Source: Telluria antibiotica
GTDB lineage: Bacteria > Pseudomonadota > Gammaproteobacteria > Burkholderiales > Burkholderiaceae_D
NCBI RefSeq assembly: GCF_011682055.1
Contig: NZ_JAAQOM010000002.1
Location: forward strand, 62,001-126,000
DNA: 64,000 nt
Direction: 5' to 3'
Positions 52,095-61,687 of this stretch are shown in pieces. Every line of letters starts with the position of its first letter. Positions within the stretch are counted from its first letter, which is position 1. Below the pieces are notes generated by a model. That model worked only from the letters and a program-made list of their open reading frames with translations, did not search any database and was not told the origin of the DNA. A program made the translations under genes and the position numbers.

Positions 52095-52945
52095 CACCCG
52101 GCACCGCCATCGCGCCGCCCGTACTGCTCGCGGTGCTGGGCGGCGCGCTACTGCACGCGAGCTGGAACGCCATGCTGAAACGGCGCGGCGAACCGCTGCT
52201 CGCGGCCGTCCTCGTCATGGCCGGCTCGGCCTGCGTGGCCATCGTGCTGTTGCCCTTCCTGCCCGCGCCCGCGCGGGCCAGCTGGGGCTATATCGCCGCA
52301 TCCAGCGCCGTCCAGACGATCTATTACCTGCTGCTCATCGCGACCTACCGCGACGGTGACGTCAGCCACGCCTACCCGCTGATGCGCGGCTGCGCGCCCC
52401 TCGTCGTGGCACTGGCGAGCGGCCCATTGACGGGCGACCGGCTCTCCCCCGGCCAGTGGAGCGGCATGCTGCTGATCTGCGGCGGCGTGCTGGGGCAGTG
52501 GCTCGCCACGCCATCCGCCGGCGCACGCCGCACGACCGGCTTCGCGCTGCTGACCGCAGGCGTCATCGCGGCTTATACGCTGATCGACGGCCAGGGCGTG
52601 CGCCGTTCCGGCGCGCCGGCCGCCTACACGTTGTGGATCTTCCTGCTGACCGGGGCCGCCGTCTGCGCCTGCACCGTGCCCGGCCGCGTGCGGACGCTGG
52701 CCGGGTTCGCGCGCGCGCGCCCGCTCGTGGCGCCCCTCGGCGGGCTCGCCTCGGTCGGCTCGTATGGCATCGCGCTGTGGGCGATGACGCGGGCACCGGT
52801 CGCCGCGGTCGCCGCGCTGCGCGAGACGTCGATCCTGTTCGCGACGGCCATTGCCGCTTTCGTGCTGCGCGAACGGATCGGGCCCGCGCGCATCGCGGCC
52901 GTCGTGCTGATCGCCTGCGGCGCCGCCGCGATGCGGCTCGCATGA
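52091..52945 (+). CDS. EamA/DMT-family transporter
   Basis: The protein has about 284 residues and ten membrane segments in two repeats. Family features include HASWNAMLKR near the N-terminus, the GDVSHAYPLMRG stretch, and ETSILFATAIAAFVLRE at the end. The start is GTG 52091 with a 4-nt overlap. Substrate unknown. Confidence 0.87.
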   Translation: MTPGTAIAPPVLLAVLGGALLHASWNAMLKRRGEPLLAAVLVMAGSACVAIVLLPFLPAPARASWGYIAASSAVQTIYYLLLIATYRDGDVSHAYPLMRGCAPLVVALASGPLTGDRLSPGQWSGMLLICGGVLGQWLATPSAGARRTTGFALLTAGVIAAYTLIDGQGVRRSGAPAAYTLWIFLLTGAAVCACTVPGRVRTLAGFARARPLVAPLGGLASVGSYGIALWAMTRAPVAAVAALRETSILFATAIAAFVLRERIGPARIAAVVLIACGAAAMRLA

Positions 52946-53033
52946 TGCGACTCCCTGAACTGCTAGTGTCGTTTGATTTTTATCAAAGCTAGATTAGGAA
53001 GTTCCTACATTTCGCTCACTGCCGAGGCCGATC

Positions 53034-53480
53034 ATGGCGAACAAACCGTTCTCGTTCTTTCCGTTGCCGTGGTCCGGCCCCGTCACCCAGGACTTGCTGG
53101 ACCACTGGTTCTCGCCGGCCGTCACCTACAATTTCGCCGGCGATGCCACGATCGAGAAACAGGTCGTCGAAAGTGTGGCCAGCTACGGCCGGCAGATCGG
53201 CTGGCTCAACGAGGTCGTGCTGGCACTGGCCGGCGGCAAGACGCCGTCAACTGCCACGGTCGAGCGCATGCGGCAGGCAGCGGAACAGGTCGAGGCGTTG
53301 AAGGCCATCCACGCATCGAGCGCCTTCGCCGACGCGACGGATGCGCTCGCACGGCTGAAGAAGGAGTCGCCGCGCAGCTACGATCAGTTGCTGCTTACCC
53401 TGATCGAGCGGCGGGGCGGCGAGTCGGACCCGGCAGCGGCGTCGCCGGAAGCACGCGATCTGTCCGTCACCAGGACGTGA
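53034..53480 (+). CDS. Hypothetical protein, 148 aa
   Basis: A soluble protein with a Trp- and Phe-rich start (FSFFPLPWSGPVTQDLLDHW) and a helical body (KQVVESVASYGRQIGWLNEVVLAL). It shows some likeness to short helical polymer-granule-associated proteins, but I cannot assign a family. A single-gene unit follows a small AT-rich promoter region (TGATTTTTATCAAAG). Confidence 0.65.
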   Translation: MANKPFSFFPLPWSGPVTQDLLDHWFSPAVTYNFAGDATIEKQVVESVASYGRQIGWLNEVVLALAGGKTPSTATVERMRQAAEQVEALKAIHASSAFADATDALARLKKESPRSYDQLLLTLIERRGGESDPAAASPEARDLSVTRT

Positions 53481-53508
53481 GCGGCGCACGGGTGAAGGCC
53501 CGCCCCGC

Positions 53509-54078
53509 TCAGCGACGAACGCGATAGCGGATGTGCGTGGCATCAGGCGTGTCGATCACGCGAACGATCTCCAGTTCGATCCGCGCAGGCAACACCTCGA
53601 ATAACCGCCGCCCGCCACCGAACAGCACCGGGATCCGATGGATCTGCAACTCGTCCAGCGCGCCGGTCTCGAGTGCCCGTTGCGCCGTGTACGCGCCGAG
53701 CACCAGCACGTTCAGGTCGCCGGCGGCGGCCTTCGCACGCGCCATCGCGTTCTCGATGCCGTCGCGCACATACGTGACCAACGGATAGTTCGCGACGGAT
53801 GGGCCGGGCGGCCGGTGGCTGGGCATGAAGATCGGGACACCGTGATTGTCGCCGCCCCAGTGATCGATTTGCTCCACGGTCCGCCGCCCCGCCAATATCG
53901 AACCAGGCGTGTTCCATTCGTCCCATAGTTCGCCGACGGCCCCGGACGGCCGCGAGAAATCCCCATACCACTCGTGCAGCCGGTCGAAGGCATCGCCGCC
54001 GGGATTGCCGACTTCGTCGTTCGGGCCAGCAATATAGCCGTCGAGCGACATTGACATGAACAGTACCGATGCGGCCAT
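53509..54078 (-). CDS. RibD C-terminal/dihydrofolate reductase-like protein
   Basis: The 189-residue protein has the DHFR-like order: VLFMSMSLDGYIAGPNDE at the start, ILAGRRTVEQ, VLVLGAYTAQRAL with the nucleotide-binding turn, then ELQIHRIPVLFGGGRRLFE. It is close to the YwjB/YyaP reductases. The reaction is unknown. It starts at ATG 54078 and is divergent from nothing close. Codon usage is a little lower in GC than neighbours. Confidence 0.88.
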   Translation of the reverse strand: MAASVLFMSMSLDGYIAGPNDEVGNPGGDAFDRLHEWYGDFSRPSGAVGELWDEWNTPGSILAGRRTVEQIDHWGGDNHGVPIFMPSHRPPGPSVANYPLVTYVRDGIENAMARAKAAAGDLNVLVLGAYTAQRALETGALDELQIHRIPVLFGGGRRLFEVLPARIELEIVRVIDTPDATHIRYRVRR

Positions 54079-54237
54079 TTGACTCTCCTCCGGTCATGAA
54101 AAATGGTGCTGGCTCTTTACGACGGGCGAGGCGCAGCGGAATCGACATGATCGCTTCGGCTTTTTTATGGAGGTTGCAGACCTACCGGAACTTCTATAGC
54201 TGTCCGCACAGCGGAATGTCGAAGGGGCACAGGATCT

Positions 54238-55329
54238 TCATTGTTTACCAAGCGTCGTATGGCGTACACCACCGGCCCGCTTGAGTATCTCCTGGACATC
54301 CTGACGATTTTCGAAAATGGCGACGTCGAGCGGGGTGTGGTGTTCCTTCTCGTTGACGGGAAATCCGGCCTTCAACGCGGCCTCGATCACGCCAGCAGAA
54401 CTCCGCCGGACAAGGATTTCCAGCAACGGCGCGCCCGTCTTGTAAGTGCAGCGCGTATCCACCCGTCCCATCAATGCGGTCATTGCTGCGTCGATGGCCG
54501 CGTCCGGATTCTCGAAATCGCGTACACGTCCTGTGCGATCGGGCGACGGCAGATCCAGCAGCTCGTTTGCCGCCTGACACATGGCTTCACTGGTGCCACC
54601 GTGTGCGAGCAATTCGTTAGCCTGCTGCAGCGTCGCGCTCCGCGCCCGTGCAGGAACAGGTACCGGCTCTCCAACGGCGGGCAGCGCCTTCAGATCCTCT
54701 TCCAGCTTGGCCGCCCACAGTGGGACCATCTTGGTCGTGTGACAATGTCCACCGCAGAGTACTTGTTTGAGCGGGGCCAGTAGTTCGGTATGTATCTCGC
54801 AGAAATCAGCACCCGACAGCCAATACTGTTTCGCCTTGCCGTTCACGTAGACACTAACCACGGCATGCGCGACTTCCGCTGAACAGGCGGAACTATCCGT
54901 GATCTGGAACGAGGCATGGCGCGTCGGACCATCACGGCGCGCGTATTGCGCGACGATCTTGCGCGCCGCGTCCGCGTCCACTGCGCGCATGTCGACGGAT
55001 GAGTAGTCGCGGTCGCGCAGCAGCCAGGCGTGCTCGCCATCGATGAACAGGCCGAAGCGCGTGCCCAGGTCGTGTTGCACGAACACCGCCTCATCCACCC
55101 GTGCGAGCGGCACCTGCTGCAGGAAGTACCGCATTTGCCAGCCGCGTTGGTCGATTGTTTCATAGAGATTGAAGGTATCGTTCCAGCCCGGCCGGATCGG
55201 CGGCGCGTCTGCCCGCTGCGCTGCAAACGTCAGGTCCCAGCCGGCAGGCACGTCCATGGCCCGCGTCGTACCGGCCAGGCATCCCAATGCAGCCAGCAGC
55301 CATACTCCCCAACCGCAGGTGCGCCTCAT
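54238..55329 (-). CDS. Exported ankyrin-repeat protein
   Basis: The 363-residue protein has a signal peptide (cleavage near TTRAM). The central part (about 30-240) has no recognised family; it contains CGGHCHTTK and six or more cysteines. The C-terminal 80 residues carry two ankyrin-like repeats (APLLEILVRRSSAGVIEAALKAG, then HHTPLDVAIFENRQDVQEIL). Its start overlaps the stop of the upstream GNAT gene by 4 nt (ATGA), so the two are cotranscribed. Confidence 0.72.
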   Translation of the reverse strand: MRRTCGWGVWLLAALGCLAGTTRAMDVPAGWDLTFAAQRADAPPIRPGWNDTFNLYETIDQRGWQMRYFLQQVPLARVDEAVFVQHDLGTRFGLFIDGEHAWLLRDRDYSSVDMRAVDADAARKIVAQYARRDGPTRHASFQITDSSACSAEVAHAVVSVYVNGKAKQYWLSGADFCEIHTELLAPLKQVLCGGHCHTTKMVPLWAAKLEEDLKALPAVGEPVPVPARARSATLQQANELLAHGGTSEAMCQAANELLDLPSPDRTGRVRDFENPDAAIDAAMTALMGRVDTRCTYKTGAPLLEILVRRSSAGVIEAALKAGFPVNEKEHHTPLDVAIFENRQDVQEILKRAGGVRHTTLGKQ

Positions 55330-55859
55330 CTCGTTTTCTCTCCTCCCCGCTCACGCGTATACACGCCGGCGGCTTTGCCATATATCTCGGTGTCCGCTTC
55401 ATAAGCGAGGCCGAGGCGCTTGGCCACGCGCAGCGACGATTCGTTGGCTGCAGCGATCAGCGCACGGACTTTCGGTTCGCACCGGATCTCGAGCGCATGA
55501 TGCAGGACGGCAGCGGCCGCTTCGTTGGCGAATCCCTGGCCCCAAAACGCACGATAGGTATTCCAGCCAAGCTCCATCACAGGGGATTCCTCGCGAAAGA
55601 ACGCGCCCACGTTCCCGACGAGTTGCCCAGTTTCCTTTTCCTCGACAGCCCACCAGCCCGCACCGTAGATGAGCCATTGTCCCGCTTGTGAACAGAAAAT
55701 TCGCCACGCCGCATGATGATCAGCCGATGCCAGGTGGGCCGAGCTGACGGGGTCGGCTAAATGTGCCGCGAACTGGGCAAAGTCCTCCCGCCGATATTCG
55801 CGAAGCAGAAGGCGTTCCGTGTGGAGGTAGGGAACAGACGTGGTGAATTCGCTATTCAT
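55326..55859 (-). CDS. RimJ/RimL-type GNAT acetyltransferase
   Basis: The 177-residue protein begins with the LHTERLLLREYRREDF pattern. It then has WWAVEEKETGQLVGNVG, the GWNTYRAFWGQGFANEAAAAVL acetyl-CoA motif, and a late NESSLRVAKRLGL. It is similar to ribosomal-protein and ribosome-associated N-acetyltransferases. The acceptor is unknown. It is the first gene of a two-gene unit with the ankyrin-repeat protein. Confidence 0.9.
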   Translation of the reverse strand: MNSEFTTSVPYLHTERLLLREYRREDFAQFAAHLADPVSSAHLASADHHAAWRIFCSQAGQWLIYGAGWWAVEEKETGQLVGNVGAFFREESPVMELGWNTYRAFWGQGFANEAAAAVLHHALEIRCEPKVRALIAAANESSLRVAKRLGLAYEADTEIYGKAAGVYTRERGGEKTR

Positions 55860-55939
55860 GCGTTGGATTCCGTGTGCTGGTGCCAGAGAAATTCTCCATC
55901 ATCTTCTGTTCGGGAAGTGGCACGAATGAATTCGGCGCA

Positions 55940-56170
55940 TCAAGAACGGCTTCTGGCCGGCTCCCATTGCGGACATCCCGTACGCTGATCGCCGTCCTTA
56001 ACGGCTTGGATATCGACGGACACTTCGGCATACTGATCTCTTTTGATGATCCTGTACGTGAACCGCCCTTCGCCTAATGGCTGTTCTCCGACATAGTCTT
56101 CAGGTTGAAGATGAATTTTTTTCCCAGCCATTACAAGTTGCAGGTCGGCGTAACGGTATGCGGCTTTCAT
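55940..56170 (-). CDS. Hypothetical protein, 76 aa
   Basis: The sequence begins MKAAYRYADLQLVMAGKKI. The protein is soluble and mainly beta, and its start overlaps the upstream membrane-protein stop by 4 nt (ATGA). I do not recognise it. The coupling suggests that it acts with that membrane protein. Confidence 0.6.
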   Translation of the reverse strand: MKAAYRYADLQLVMAGKKIHLQPEDYVGEQPLGEGRFTYRIIKRDQYAEVSVDIQAVKDGDQRTGCPQWEPARSRS

Positions 56171-56628
56171 GTGTCGATATCCAGTGATCCCACCAGCTCT
56201 ACCAGCGCCAGCACGACCGCCGACACGAGGAACATCCGCACACCGGTACCGCACACATTGACGACGGAATCAGGTGTATCGACGACAAAATGAAAGGCGA
56301 TTTCAAATAGGAACGAACCGGCCATGCTCGAAAATAACAATGCATAGCCGAGATGCCATCTGCGCAGCGCGATCAACGCAGCAGCAAGAGGCGGTATCGC
56401 GATCACTACCACGGATATGAAAACGTTCTGCACGAAGGTGGTGGGAACCTCGGCATGAAGATGGCTCCATCCATGGAGGCTGCTCGCGCATACGTGCACG
56501 GCGACCGACAGATAGGCAGTCCAGCTAGGTGGCGCAACTGTCCCCGTTACACCCCGGTTTGCGACTGGCGATGCGCTCAAGCCGACCAACTGAGCCAGCA
56601 TAGCATCTTGTCGCTTTGGAATTGTCAC
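56167..56628 (-). CDS. Four-segment membrane protein, 153 aa
   Basis: The frame starts MTIPKRQDAM and has hydrophobic segments at about residues 35-55, 67-85, 92-115 and 125-148. A His/Trp-rich loop (SSLHGWSHLHAE) lies between the first two and could bind metal or haem. Family not recognised. GC content is lower than in core genes here, so acquisition is possible. Confidence 0.62.
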   Translation of the reverse strand: MTIPKRQDAMLAQLVGLSASPVANRGVTGTVAPPSWTAYLSVAVHVCASSLHGWSHLHAEVPTTFVQNVFISVVVIAIPPLAAALIALRRWHLGYALLFSSMAGSFLFEIAFHFVVDTPDSVVNVCGTGVRMFLVSAVVLALVELVGSLDIDT

Positions 56629-56956
56629 GAACCGTCACGGACGGCAAGATTCGAACAGAGCCACTCATCAGTCGAGATTGCGACTCATATCGTCCTGGCA
56701 GCCATCGCTGGCGCCGTGGCGCGCCGTACTGCGCGTGCCGCGCGGGAACTGGCGTGCTCATCCCTCCCATGTCAGAATGGCAAAAATGGCACAGGCGCCA
56801 TTGTTCCGATGATCGCGGACGGTTCGTTGCCGCAGAGGAAACACACGAAGCGTGGAAATTTTGGCAGTTTTTCCAAAGAAAAAATGCTTTTTGGCAAAAC
56901 CATTTCCACGTTTGCTCGTGCCGCTATAATTGCGCGTCTTTCTATCGAGGTTCACC
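56629..56956 (+). promoter_or_regulatory. Intergenic region with the psd promoter
   Basis: There is no gene that I can support in these 328 bp. A TATAAT box (56925-56930) lies 27 nt before the psd start. A weak TTTCCA element lies 16 bp upstream of it (56903-56908). The DNA between 56820 and 56930 is unusually AT-rich for this window. Confidence 0.6.
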
Positions 56957-57808
56957 GTGTCCGATCGCCTTAAAGTCCTGCCCCAGTACCTGCTGCCGAA
57001 GCGGCGCCTGACGACCTTCGCCGGCCGCGTGGCCGGTGCCAAGGGCGGCACGATCACGACGCGCCTGATCCGCTGGTTCGTCGCGAAATACGGCGTCAAC
57101 ATGGCGGAGGCCGAAAACGCCGACATCGCGAGCTACAAGAGCTTCAACGACTTCTTCACGCGCCCCCTGAAAGCCGGCGCACGCCCGCTGGCCGACGCCG
57201 ACTTCGTCTGCCCCGTCGACGGCGCCATCAGCCAGTTCGGCGCCATCGACGACCACCACATCCTGCAGGCGAAGGGCCACCGCTTCACGACGACGGAGCT
57301 GATCGGCGGCGACGCCGCGCTGGCCGCGCAATTCCGGCACGGCTGCTTCGCGAACCTGTACCTGTCGCCGAAGGACTACCACCGGCTGCATATGCCGTGC
57401 GACGGCAAGCTCACGCGGATGATCTACGTGCCGGGCGCCCTGTTCTCCGTCAACCCGACGACGGCGCGCGGCGTGCCGAACCTGTTCGCGCGCAACGAGC
57501 GCGTCGTCTGCGTGTTCGACTCCGCGGAGCACGGGACGTTCGTGATGGTGCTCGTCGGCGCGACGATCGTCGGCAGCATGGCGACCGTCTGGCATGGCGT
57601 CGTCAATCCGCCCCGCCTGGAAAAAGTGACGGAATGGACGTACGCCGACCGCGACATCGTCCTCAAGAAAGGCGAGGAAATGGGGCGCTTCCTGCTCGGC
57701 TCGACGATCGTCATGCTGTTCCGCCCCGGCACGATCCGCTTCAACCCGGACTGGGCGCCGGAGCGCTCGGTACGCCTGGGCGAGATGATGGGCAACCGGC
57801 CGGCCTGA
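56957..57808 (+). CDS. psd: Phosphatidylserine decarboxylase
   Basis: The 283-residue proenzyme starts at GTG (56957), with a CGAGG site upstream. It cleaves itself at the LGST motif (LLGSTIVMLF, near residue 250), giving a pyruvoyl group on the new serine end. The enzyme turns phosphatidylserine into phosphatidylethanolamine at the inner membrane. Conserved blocks SFNDFFTRPL, CPVDGAIS, LSPKDYHR and HMPCDG are present. Confidence 0.96.
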   Translation: MSDRLKVLPQYLLPKRRLTTFAGRVAGAKGGTITTRLIRWFVAKYGVNMAEAENADIASYKSFNDFFTRPLKAGARPLADADFVCPVDGAISQFGAIDDHHILQAKGHRFTTTELIGGDAALAAQFRHGCFANLYLSPKDYHRLHMPCDGKLTRMIYVPGALFSVNPTTARGVPNLFARNERVVCVFDSAEHGTFVMVLVGATIVGSMATVWHGVVNPPRLEKVTEWTYADRDIVLKKGEEMGRFLLGSTIVMLFRPGTIRFNPDWAPERSVRLGEMMGNRPA

Positions 57809-57877
57809 CGCATCAAGAAGATATTGTACTGACAAGTATTTCGTGGCAGCATGGCGTTTCCTTTCACGGAGGCAACC

Positions 57878-58459
57878 ATGCCAGACACCGCATCCTCCAC
57901 ATCGCCGACAATCGCCGCCGCGCAGCAGGACATGCGCACTGCCTACCTGGGCGGCGCGCCCGGCCTGTTCGTGTCGGGCTCCGTCTGGGTCATCGCGGGC
58001 GTCGTCTGCCTGATGCGCTCGCCGCAAGCGGCCGTCTGGGCGCTGTACATCGGCGGCGCGCTGATCCATCCGGTCGCCGGCCTGCTGACCCGGCTGCTGG
58101 GGAGCCCGGGCCGTCACGCGACCGGCAACCCGCTCGGCATGCTGGCGTTCGCGACGACCATCTGGATGATCATGATGCTGGCCCTCGCCTACGGGATTTC
58201 CCAGTGGCGCATCGAGCTGTTCTTCCCCGCCATGCTGTTCGTGATCGGCGGGCGCTACCTGACGTTCGCAACGCTGTTCGGCAAAAAGCTGTTCTGGGTA
58301 TGCTGCGCCGCGCTCGGGCTGGCCGGGTATGTGCTCGCGACGCGCCATGCGGCACCGGTCGTCGGCGCGTTCACCGGAGGCGCCATCGAAATCGCGTTCG
58401 GCTGCATCCTGGCGGCCGGCCAGCGCGGCGTCAAGGACGCGGCGCCTGCCTCCGCCTGA
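57878..58459 (+). CDS. Six-segment membrane protein (DUF7010-like)
   Basis: The protein has 193 residues from ATG 57878, chosen for the ACGGAGG site. About six membrane segments are seen, with IGGALIHPVAGLLTRLLG and GGRYLTFATLFGKKLFW as distinctive stretches. Family function is unknown. It lies 69 nt after psd and may be read through from it. Confidence 0.7.
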   Translation: MPDTASSTSPTIAAAQQDMRTAYLGGAPGLFVSGSVWVIAGVVCLMRSPQAAVWALYIGGALIHPVAGLLTRLLGSPGRHATGNPLGMLAFATTIWMIMMLALAYGISQWRIELFFPAMLFVIGGRYLTFATLFGKKLFWVCCAALGLAGYVLATRHAAPVVGAFTGGAIEIAFGCILAAGQRGVKDAAPASA

Positions 58460-58463
58460 CCGC

Positions 58464-59375
58464 TCACGCGGCCTTGTCGCGGTCCTTGCAAAACATCTCG
58501 TCCAGCATGTCGAGGAACGCCCGCGTCTTGGCGGGCATCAGGCGCCGGCCCGGGAAGACGGCCCAGCCGGTCGCGACGGGCATCTCCCACTCGGGCAACA
58601 CGCGCACGAGCTGGCCCCGCGCGACGTGCTTCGCCACGATGAAATCGGTGCTCGCCGCAATGCCCGCGCCGCTGCACGCGATTCGCGCCAGCAACTGGGG
58701 CGAATTCGCCGTCAGGCGCGCCGTCAGCGCCTTTTCCCAGCGTACCTTGCCGCGCTGCAGGACCCACGGCACGGCGCCGCCGGCCCGGCTGAGGACGCAC
58801 AACAGGTCGTGCCGCAGCAGGTCGTCCGGTTGCTCCGGCAAGCCGCGCTGCGCGAGGTAGGACGGCGCCGCATACAGGCCGAATTGCTGGGTGGCCACGC
58901 GGCGCGCGGCCAGGGTGGAGTCTTCCGGCAGGTCGCCCATGCGGATCGCGATGTCGAAATTTTCCGCGACGAGGTCCACGCGCCGCGGCGACAAATCCAG
59001 TTCCAGCGACACCGCGGGATAGCGCTCGATGAAGCGCGGAATCATGTCGGCCATGACGACGTTGGCGAAATCCTGCGGCATCGAGATGCGCAGCTTGCCG
59101 CTCGGTTCGGCCTGGCGGTGCAGGGCCAGCGCGCCGGCGGCCTCCACCTCTTCCGCCACCTTGCGCGCGTGCTCCAGCAGGCTTGCGCCGAACTCCGTCA
59201 GCATCAGGCGGCGCGTCGTGCGCTGCAGCAGGCGCTCCCCCACGCTCGCTTCCAGCAGCGCGATCCGGCGCGACACGGTCGACTTCGGCAAGTCCAGGCG
59301 TTGCGCGGCGCTGCTGAAGCTGCCGGCCTCGACGATGCGCGCGAACAGCAATAGGTCGTTCGGTTCGACGTCCAT
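58464..59375 (-). CDS. LysR-family transcriptional regulator
   Basis: The 303-residue protein has an N-terminal winged helix ([33 protein letters not shown]) and a LysR substrate-binding domain. I chose ATG 59375 for its AGGTGG site. An upstream in-frame ATG at 59408 would add eleven residues. It is divergent from azoR, with 111 nt between the starts, so it probably controls that gene and itself, perhaps in response to quinones or electrophiles. Confidence 0.9.
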   Translation of the reverse strand: MDVEPNDLLLFARIVEAGSFSSAAQRLDLPKSTVSRRIALLEASVGERLLQRTTRRLMLTEFGASLLEHARKVAEEVEAAGALALHRQAEPSGKLRISMPQDFANVVMADMIPRFIERYPAVSLELDLSPRRVDLVAENFDIAIRMGDLPEDSTLAARRVATQQFGLYAAPSYLAQRGLPEQPDDLLRHDLLCVLSRAGGAVPWVLQRGKVRWEKALTARLTANSPQLLARIACSGAGIAASTDFIVAKHVARGQLVRVLPEWEMPVATGWAVFPGRRLMPAKTRAFLDMLDEMFCKDRDKAA

Positions 59376-59486
59376 AGATTGTTCCACCTGTTGGATAATG
59401 TTATCCATTCTACCGTCTTCCGAACGATATTTGGAACCGCTAAAGTGTCTACATCGAAACGCAAACGGACAAGGAAGGAAAACACC

Positions 59487-60080
59487 ATGAACATCCTGCA
59501 AATCAACTCGAGCGTACGCGGCACCCAATCGGAATCGACCCGCGTGGCCAATGCCATCGTCGCCAAGCTGACCGCCGCCAATCCGGGCGCGACCGTGACC
59601 GTGCGCGACCTGGGCGCGAATCCGCATCCGGTGCTGGACGAAGCGGCGCTGGGCGCTCTGTTCACCCCGGCCGACCAGCGCACGGCCGAGCAGGCCGCCC
59701 GCGTGGCGCTGGACGACGCGCTGATCGCCGAAGCACAAGCCGCCGACGTGATCGTGCTGGGCGCCCCGATGTACAACTTCGGCATGCCGATCCAGCTGAA
59801 AGCCTGGTTCGACGCCGTCGCCCGTGCGGGCGTGACGTTCCGCTACACGGCCAACGGTCCGGAAGGCCTGCTGAAGAACAAGAAGGTGATCGTGGCCACG
59901 GCGCGCGGCGGCATCTATCCGGCCGACGCCGACCCGCAAGTGCCGCACATCCGCGCGCTGCTGAACTTCCTCGGCATGACGGACCACACGTTCATCTATT
60001 CGGCTGCCCAGGCGATGGGTCCGGATGCGGCCGCGCAGGGCCAGGCCGAAGCCGACGCCGCCGTCGCGGCGCTGGCCTGA
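59487..60080 (+). CDS. azoR: FMN-dependent NADH:quinone/azo reductase
   Basis: The 197-residue flavodoxin-fold enzyme has [12 protein letters not shown] as the phosphate-binding loop, [23 protein letters not shown] for FMN, and ATARGGIY near the active site. AzoR-type enzymes reduce azo dyes and quinones with NADH and protect against electrophile stress. It starts after AAGGAAGG. The pirin gene follows 56 nt downstream, a common arrangement. Confidence 0.94.
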   Translation: MNILQINSSVRGTQSESTRVANAIVAKLTAANPGATVTVRDLGANPHPVLDEAALGALFTPADQRTAEQAARVALDDALIAEAQAADVIVLGAPMYNFGMPIQLKAWFDAVARAGVTFRYTANGPEGLLKNKKVIVATARGGIYPADADPQVPHIRALLNFLGMTDHTFIYSAAQAMGPDAAAQGQAEADAAVAALA

Positions 60081-60136
60081 TCGTCGCAACAAACGTCCCG
60101 GGAACGGTCCCGGGGCGGCACCGTAAGGAGAAGATC

Positions 60137-61030
60137 ATGACCCAGCAAGTGCAAACGCGGGCCGTGGCCACGAGCCGCGGCGTCGAGCGTCTCGTCGGCG
60201 GCCAGTTCGTGATGGACGGCGCGGGCGTCAAGATCAACCGCGTGCTGACGCAGCCGCTGCAGCGCCGCCTCGACCCGTTCCTCATGCTCGACGCGTTCGG
60301 CAGCGACAAGGCGGGCGACTACATCGCCGGCTTCCCCGAACACCCGCACCGCGGCTTCGAGACCGTCACGTATATGTTGACCGGGAAGATGCGCCACCGC
60401 GACAGCGCCGGCCACGAAGGCTACATCACGAATGGCGGCGTGCAGTGGATGACCGCGGGCCGCGGCGTCGTGCACTCGGAAATGCCGGAACAGAACGAGG
60501 GCCTGATGGAAGGCTTCCAGCTGTGGCTCAACCTGCCCGCGCAGGACAAGATGACGGCGCCCTGGTACCGCGACATCCCGGCCGACGCCGTGCCGCGCTT
60601 CACGCTGGACTCCGGCGCGACCGTGCAGGTGATCGCGGGCAGCACGCACGGCATCGACGGCGCCGTGCAGCGCGCCGTGACGGCACCGCTGTACCTGGAC
60701 ATCGAACTGCCCGCCGGCGCCACGTTCGACCAGCCGCTGCCGGCCGGGCACAACGCGTTCCTGTACGTGTTCCGCGGCGAAGTCGTCGTCGAGGGCAAGG
60801 CCGTGCCGCAAGGGCGCATGGCCATCCTCGACAACGCACCGCAGGCCGACGGCGTGCGCATCAAGGCGGCCGCTCCCGCGCGCCTCCTGCTGATCGCGGG
60901 CCGGCCGCTGAACGAGCCGATCGCGCAGTACGGCCCGTTCGTGATGAACACGCAGGCCGAGATCTTCCAGGCCGTCGAGGACTTCCGCAACGGGAAGTTC
61001 ACGGACAGCACGGCCGCGGCGACCGTGTAA
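60137..61030 (+). CDS. Pirin-family protein (quercetinase-like cupin)
   Basis: The 297-residue bicupin has the pirin N-terminal metal motif with PHRGFETVTYML, HPH at the site (EHPHRGFE), then GGVQWMTAGRGVVHSEMPE. The C-terminal half has PAGHNAFLYVFRGEVVV. Some relatives oxidise quercetin, and others are regulatory. It is preceded by AAGGAGAAG and is cotranscribed with azoR. Confidence 0.92.
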   Translation: MTQQVQTRAVATSRGVERLVGGQFVMDGAGVKINRVLTQPLQRRLDPFLMLDAFGSDKAGDYIAGFPEHPHRGFETVTYMLTGKMRHRDSAGHEGYITNGGVQWMTAGRGVVHSEMPEQNEGLMEGFQLWLNLPAQDKMTAPWYRDIPADAVPRFTLDSGATVQVIAGSTHGIDGAVQRAVTAPLYLDIELPAGATFDQPLPAGHNAFLYVFRGEVVVEGKAVPQGRMAILDNAPQADGVRIKAAAPARLLLIAGRPLNEPIAQYGPFVMNTQAEIFQAVEDFRNGKFTDSTAAATV

Positions 61031-61123
61031 CCGCATCGTTTTCCGCGCGGGCGGGCGGCCTTTCCAGGCGAGCCCCCCGCGCGTTTCGCCGTCTTGGTCT
61101 ACACTAGCGGCCATCGCACTACG

Positions 61124-61621
61124 ATGTTTGCCACGATGCCGCTGCTCCCCGTCCTGTCGTCCCTGCTCTCGCGCGCCAGCCGCGCACTTGGCCTGGAAAG
61201 CGTCGACGCGTTCCCGCCCGGCCACCAGTACCCGCGCACCCGCTGGGACCGCGCCTATTTCGACATCGCGTCGGACCTGAAGCCCGAGCAGATGGAGACG
61301 GCGATCTGCGACGCCATCGCCAACACGCCCGCCGTGTTCGCCCACATCACCCATCCGACACCGCGCATGCAGCGCACCCTGCTGGGCGTGATCCACGCGC
61401 GCCTGCGCCGCGGCAGCACGGCGCCGACGGACCTCGTCGCGATGCTCATCGACGCCTGCGACGATCCCCGCACGCCCGAAGCGCTGCCCGGCCTGCGCGC
61501 CGCGCTGGCGTCGACGGCCGGGTACGACCCGTCGATGCGCGTGGCCCACCTGCAGGCCTGGCTGGCGGACATGCCGGCCGCGTTCGACCTCATCGAGACG
61601 CCCGTGCGGGTGCGGGGCTGA
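61124..61621 (+). CDS. Hypothetical protein, 165 aa
   Basis: The protein starts at ATG 61124 (MFATMPLLPVL). A hydrophobic N-terminal segment, then a helical body (DRAYFDIASDLKPEQMETAI, TLLGVIHARLRRG) without recognised motifs. It sits between the pirin and AspA-type genes, with separate promoters likely. Confidence 0.6.
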   Translation: MFATMPLLPVLSSLLSRASRALGLESVDAFPPGHQYPRTRWDRAYFDIASDLKPEQMETAICDAIANTPAVFAHITHPTPRMQRTLLGVIHARLRRGSTAPTDLVAMLIDACDDPRTPEALPGLRAALASTAGYDPSMRVAHLQAWLADMPAAFDLIETPVRVRG

Positions 61622-61687
61622 GCGGCCCGCCGGCCGTACCCGTCGTTTCCGCTACAATGCCGGCATTCTTTTTCTTTGGATAGCCGC

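Noticed and set aside
61038-61078. GC-rich inverted repeat after the pirin gene as a terminator
   Set aside because: The arms (CGCGCGGG and CCCGCGCG) are separated by a long loop and followed by only three T, so the evidence is too weak.
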